Positions 5,407 through 8,035 of a DNA stretch of 8,035 nt are shown piece by piece; the first letter of the stretch is position 1; each line of letters starts with the position of its first letter. The stretch comes from Nitrospirota bacterium (GTDB lineage Bacteria > Nitrospirota > Thermodesulfovibrionia > Thermodesulfovibrionales > UBA1546), in contig SCSY01000011.1 in NCBI GenBank assembly GCA_004298625.1, positions 1 to 8,035 of the forward strand. Reading direction: 5' to 3'. Under the pieces are notes generated by a model that had not been told where the DNA came from, searched no databases, and saw nothing but the letters and a program-made list of their open reading frames with translations. The translations under genes were made by a program, and so were the position numbers.

Positions 5407-8035
5407 GCCTTCACCTCGGGTTCGAGTCGCACCGACTTTTCTATCTTTACCTCATTCCCGTCTATGCAGGCTGCCTTTGTAACAGGGTCAATCGTATATT
5501 CCATCAGGCTGAAAGCGCCTTTATTCTCAAAATTATTAGTAAGCATCACGGATGAATTATCAAGTTTATCATCAATAGCCGCAGGAAGCTCCATAGAGCC
5601 GGTCTTTGTGGATACCTTTACCATATCGCCCGACTTAAGAGAAAGTGATTCTGCCGCAGCAAGACTGATCCTCACAACTGCCTCTGGATATATTTTTATC
5701 AGCGCAGGGGCCTTTGTTGACAATGTGCCTGAATGGAATAACGGCCTTTCAAGCCTCAGATACAACTTGTTATCCGGAACTTGAAACTTGGAACTTGGGA
5801 CATGGAATTTGATTTCTTCCGACACGCCCCTTAACGGCTCGCCTTTATATGGATATATTGCATCCCCATTTCCTATCTCTTCATAGGTAAGGTCTCTGTG
5901 CAACGGAGAAACCCTGCTTATCTCTTCAAATATCTGCTCTGCATCCGAATAATTAAGATTAACTCCCATATTTTTGGATACCTCGGAGATTATCCTCCAG
6001 TCTTCCATCCCTTCCCTGCTTACGGCCTTTCTCAGGCGCTGAATCCTTCTTTCCATATTTGTAAAGGTCCCGTCTTTCTCGGCCCAGCTTAATGCCGGGA
6101 ATACAACATCTGCGAGTTTTCCGGTTTCGGTAAGGAAAATATCCTGCACAACAACGAACTCGGCATTCTTAAGCGCGACTTCAACGGCCTTTGAATTCGG
6201 GAGATTAAAAACAGGGTTTTCACCCATTATATACAAGGCTTTCAGAGTGTTGTTTTTTACGGAATCCACCATTTCGAATATCGAAAGTCCCGGCTTCTCG
6301 GGGATTGAGGTCTTCCATGCGCTATCATATCTTTTTCTGAACTCGGCAAAAGAAACAGGCCTGTAGCCGGGCAAAAGGTCAGGGGCGCAGCCCATATCAA
6401 GCGCTCCCTGCTCGTTTGCGCGCTCGGAAAGCAGATAGATCCTGGCATTCATAAGATAATTTATTGCCGAAACCAGCAAGAGTTTATAACTGCCTCCGCT
6501 GCTCTGCACAAGCTCTTTGCCGAGCACTATGGCAGGCGTCGAGGATTCCGAAAGCACATCAACAAAACGGTTAAAATCTTTTTCGGCAATCCCGCATCCA
6601 GCCTCAACATCTTTCGCAGTTGTATTTATGTCTTTTATCTTTGCCTCGAGAGCCGGGATCGAGCCGGAGAGTCCCTTTTTATTCTTCAGCTCAGAGATAA
6701 TGCCTTCCAATAAAAGTGTTTCCGTATGTATCGTTGGTCTGAGTTCAACGGGGTTATAATGCCTGAGGCCGTTGACATGGCCTATGGTAAGTATGTTCCC
6801 TCCCTTTCTCGAACACGCCCTTATCTGAAGCCCCAGTATCGGATTTACTGCTGTGGGGTCTCCGCCGAGCACGAGCACGGAATCGGAATTAGAAAGACCC
6901 GATATTATATTTGCGGTTGCGCCCTGTCCGAATATATTCTCTATGAAACTCTGAGCGCCTGAGAAACCGGTCCTTGCCGTGCTGTCAATATTATTTGTGC
7001 CGAGCGCAACTCTCATGAATTTCTGGAAGACATAGTTATCTTCATTAGTGCACCTCGGCGAGGCTATGCCTGCTATGGCGGAACTGCCGTATTTATTTTT
7101 TATTTCTCCGAGTCTCTTTGCTGTAAAACTAATCGCCTCTTCCCACGTAGCCTCCCTGAAATCGTTTAAACCGCTCGAACTGTTTGAACCGCTTGAACGG
7201 GGTTTTATTCGTATAAGAGGTTTTGTAAGCCTTTCCTTGCTCCCGACAAATTCATAACCGAATCTGCCCCTCGAACAGAGCAGACCGTTGTTGACCGGCG
7301 AGCCGATGCGCGGCACGACCCTCTTAAGCACATCGTCACGCACCTGGGCGATAACAGTGCAGCCGACGCCGCAATAAGGGCAGATCGTCTCTGTCTCTTC
7401 CTTTACCTGCCAGGGCCTGTAGCTGTGCCTGTGAAGCCTCGACATTATGGCTCCAACAGGGCAGACCGAAACACAGTTGCCGCAGTATTCGCAGTTATAT
7501 CTGCCGCCTGAGAAAGGCTCTACATGAGAGTGCCCGCCTCTGTCTATAACTGCAATTGCCGAGGCTCCCTGAACGCCCTCGCACATCCTCACACACCTTG
7601 TGCACATAATGCATCTTTCCATATTCCTGACAATAACAGGGTCTTCGAGGCTCTCTGGAACTTTTCTCTTTTTCTCTTTATATCTCCCTTTTGCAGGCCC
7701 GTATTTCTCGACAAGGTCCTGCAGTTCGCACTCTCCGGCCTTATCGCAGTAAGGACAATCGAGCGGATGGTTTATAAGCAGGAACTCCAGTATGCCCCTC
7801 CGGACATCTGCTATCTGCTCGGTCTCTGTCCTTACGACCATACCGTCTGTTACCATTAAAGTGCATGCTGTCTGAAGCCTCGGTATCTTCTCGACCTCGA
7901 CCAGGCACAACCTGCAGCCGCCGTATTTTTCCAGTTGCTCGTGATAACAGAGCGTAGGAATTTTTATGCCTGCAGACCTTGCGGCCTCGAGCACCGTGAC
8001 AGGCTTTTCAAGCTTAATCTCTTTCCCGTTTATAT
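5403..8035 (-). CDS. nuoG: NADH-quinone oxidoreductase subunit G, formate-dehydrogenase-like (5' end missing)
   Basis: Largest Fe-S subunit of the peripheral arm. The frame is open to the right edge: 876 complete codons, numbered here from the Ile at 8033-8031. The GTG at 7994 is an internal Val, because upstream residues INGKEIKLEKPVT complete the usual ferredoxin N-terminus; the true start lies a few codons outside. Motifs in order: [2Fe-2S] C29, C40, C43, C57; His-ligated [4Fe-4S] H89, C93, C96, C102; two full ferredoxin motifs C141/144/147/151 and C181/184/187/191; C218/221/225/253 (CPYCGVGC...LLCSRGRFG). A molybdopterin-oxidoreductase-like domain follows, with GENP (604-607), EKDGTFTNMERR (652-663) and a C-terminal binding-type domain from LFHSGTLSTKAPAL (765-778). 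The formate dehydrogenase catalytic Cys/Sec-His is replaced by G356-F357, so it is probably an electron-transfer subunit. Two translated short repeats lie at about 280-291 and 741-753. Alternative: an NAD-linked formate dehydrogenase alpha subunit, disfavoured by the lost residues and by the context. Confidence 0.93.
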   Translation of the reverse strand, partial: INGKEIKLEKPVTVLEAARSAGIKIPTLCYHEQLEKYGGCRLCLVEVEKIPRLQTACTLMVTDGMVVRTETEQIADVRRGILEFLLINHPLDCPYCDKAGECELQDLVEKYGPAKGRYKEKKRKVPESLEDPVIVRNMERCIMCTRCVRMCEGVQGASAIAVIDRGGHSHVEPFSGGRYNCEYCGNCVSVCPVGAIMSRLHRHSYRPWQVKEETETICPYCGVGCTVIAQVRDDVLKRVVPRIGSPVNNGLLCSRGRFGYEFVGSKERLTKPLIRIKPRSSGSNSSSGLNDFREATWEEAISFTAKRLGEIKNKYGSSAIAGIASPRCTNEDNYVFQKFMRVALGTNNIDSTARTGFSGAQSFIENIFGQGATANIISGLSNSDSVLVLGGDPTAVNPILGLQIRACSRKGGNILTIGHVNGLRHYNPVELRPTIHTETLLLEGIISELKNKKGLSGSIPALEAKIKDINTTAKDVEAGCGIAEKDFNRFVDVLSESSTPAIVLGKELVQSSGGSYKLLLVSAINYLMNARIYLLSERANEQGALDMGCAPDLLPGYRPVSFAEFRKRYDSAWKTSIPEKPGLSIFEMVDSVKNNTLKALYIMGENPVFNLPNSKAVEVALKNAEFVVVQDIFLTETGKLADVVFPALSWAEKDGTFTNMERRIQRLRKAVSREGMEDWRIISEVSKNMGVNLNYSDAEQIFEEISRVSPLHRDLTYEEIGNGDAIYPYKGEPLRGVSEEIKFHVPSSKFQVPDNKLYLRLERPLFHSGTLSTKAPALIKIYPEAVVRISLAAAESLSLKSGDMVKVSTKTGSMELPAAIDDKLDNSSVMLTNNFENKGAFSLMEYTIDPVTKAACIDGNEVKIEKSVRLEPEVKA
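5777..5811. repeat. Five-unit heptad array inside nuoG
   Basis: On the plus strand five consecutive 7-mers: gaacttg, aaacttg, gaacttg, ggacatg, gaatttg; on the coding strand the consensus is CAAGTTC. The tract is translated within nuoG as roughly IKFHVPSSKFQVP, in the linker between the catalytic-like domain and the C-terminal binding-type domain (which begins near LYLRLERPLFHSG). The location between two domains suits a tolerated insertion. The repeat structure is directly visible; insertion is inferred. Confidence 0.75.
7161..7196. repeat. Four-unit nonad array inside nuoG
   Basis: On the plus strand four consecutive 9-mers: atcgtttaa, accgctcga, actgtttga, accgcttga; on the coding strand the theme is TCAAGCGGT. 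The nine-base period preserves frame and encodes SSG-SNS-SSG-LND, a Ser/Gly/Asn-rich linker between the segment ending KPLIRIKPR and FREATWEEAI. In related formate dehydrogenases these two blocks are normally joined by a short variable linker, so this is probably a repeat tract tolerated at a surface loop. Confidence 0.7.

Noticed and set aside
7524..7859. 111-residue plus-strand open frame rich in Cys and Phe
   Set aside because: Antisense to the Fe-S region of nuoG; the cysteines come from the complement of conserved codons. There is no sensible ribosome binding site or family resemblance.
5403..8035. A working formate dehydrogenase rather than NuoG
   Set aside because: The catalytic Cys/Sec-His pair is missing and the gene overlaps nuoH by four bases at the head of a nuo gene series.

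Overview
The whole window is the distal part of a respiratory complex I (NADH:quinone oxidoreductase) operon, read on the minus strand in the order nuoG-nuoH-nuoI-nuoJ-nuoK-nuoL-nuoM. nuoG is cut by the right edge of the window (its 5' end is missing) and nuoM by the left edge (its 3' end is missing). The five genes between them are complete. I see no plus-strand gene, RNA gene, transposon, CRISPR array, promoter or intrinsic terminator. This is what the interior of a polycistronic transcript should look like.

Layout from right to left, in the direction of transcription: nuoG (8035 to 5403) carries the peripheral-arm Fe-S clusters. nuoH (5406 to 4336) is the membrane subunit at the quinone site. 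nuoI (4336 to 3752) is the two-[4Fe-4S] subunit. nuoJ (3695 to 3180) and nuoK (3180 to 2878) are small membrane subunits. nuoL (2822 to 903) and nuoM (896 to beyond 1) are antiporter-like proton-pumping subunits. Electrons would run through the NuoG and NuoI clusters to quinone at the NuoH interface, while NuoH/J/K/L/M translocate protons. Genes are tightly coupled: ATGA overlap at G/H, TAATG overlap at H/I and J/K, and 6 bases at L/M. The two exceptions are I/J (56 bases) and K/L (55 bases), and both gaps are largely filled by 7-base-period repeats.

Two things stand out. First, NuoG is not the mitochondrial/E. coli type. It resembles NAD-dependent formate dehydrogenase alpha subunits and [FeFe]-hydrogenase N-termini, with all eight cysteines of a 2[4Fe-4S] ferredoxin module and a CPYCGVGC motif, yet the formate dehydrogenase catalytic Cys/Sec-His pair is replaced by Gly-Phe. 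Second, four short-period arrays (three of 7-base units, one of 9-base units) lie in or between the nuo genes. One of them adds a tail to NuoI and two are translated inside NuoG.

The organism is a bacterium. A formate-dehydrogenase-like NuoG in a contiguous nuo operon, moderate base composition and dispersed short heptad repeats suggest an anaerobe such as Nitrospirota or Desulfobacterota, but this is a low-confidence guess. The operon as such is a known system. I found no evidence of a wholly new system; the repeats and the NuoG architecture are what merit a second look.
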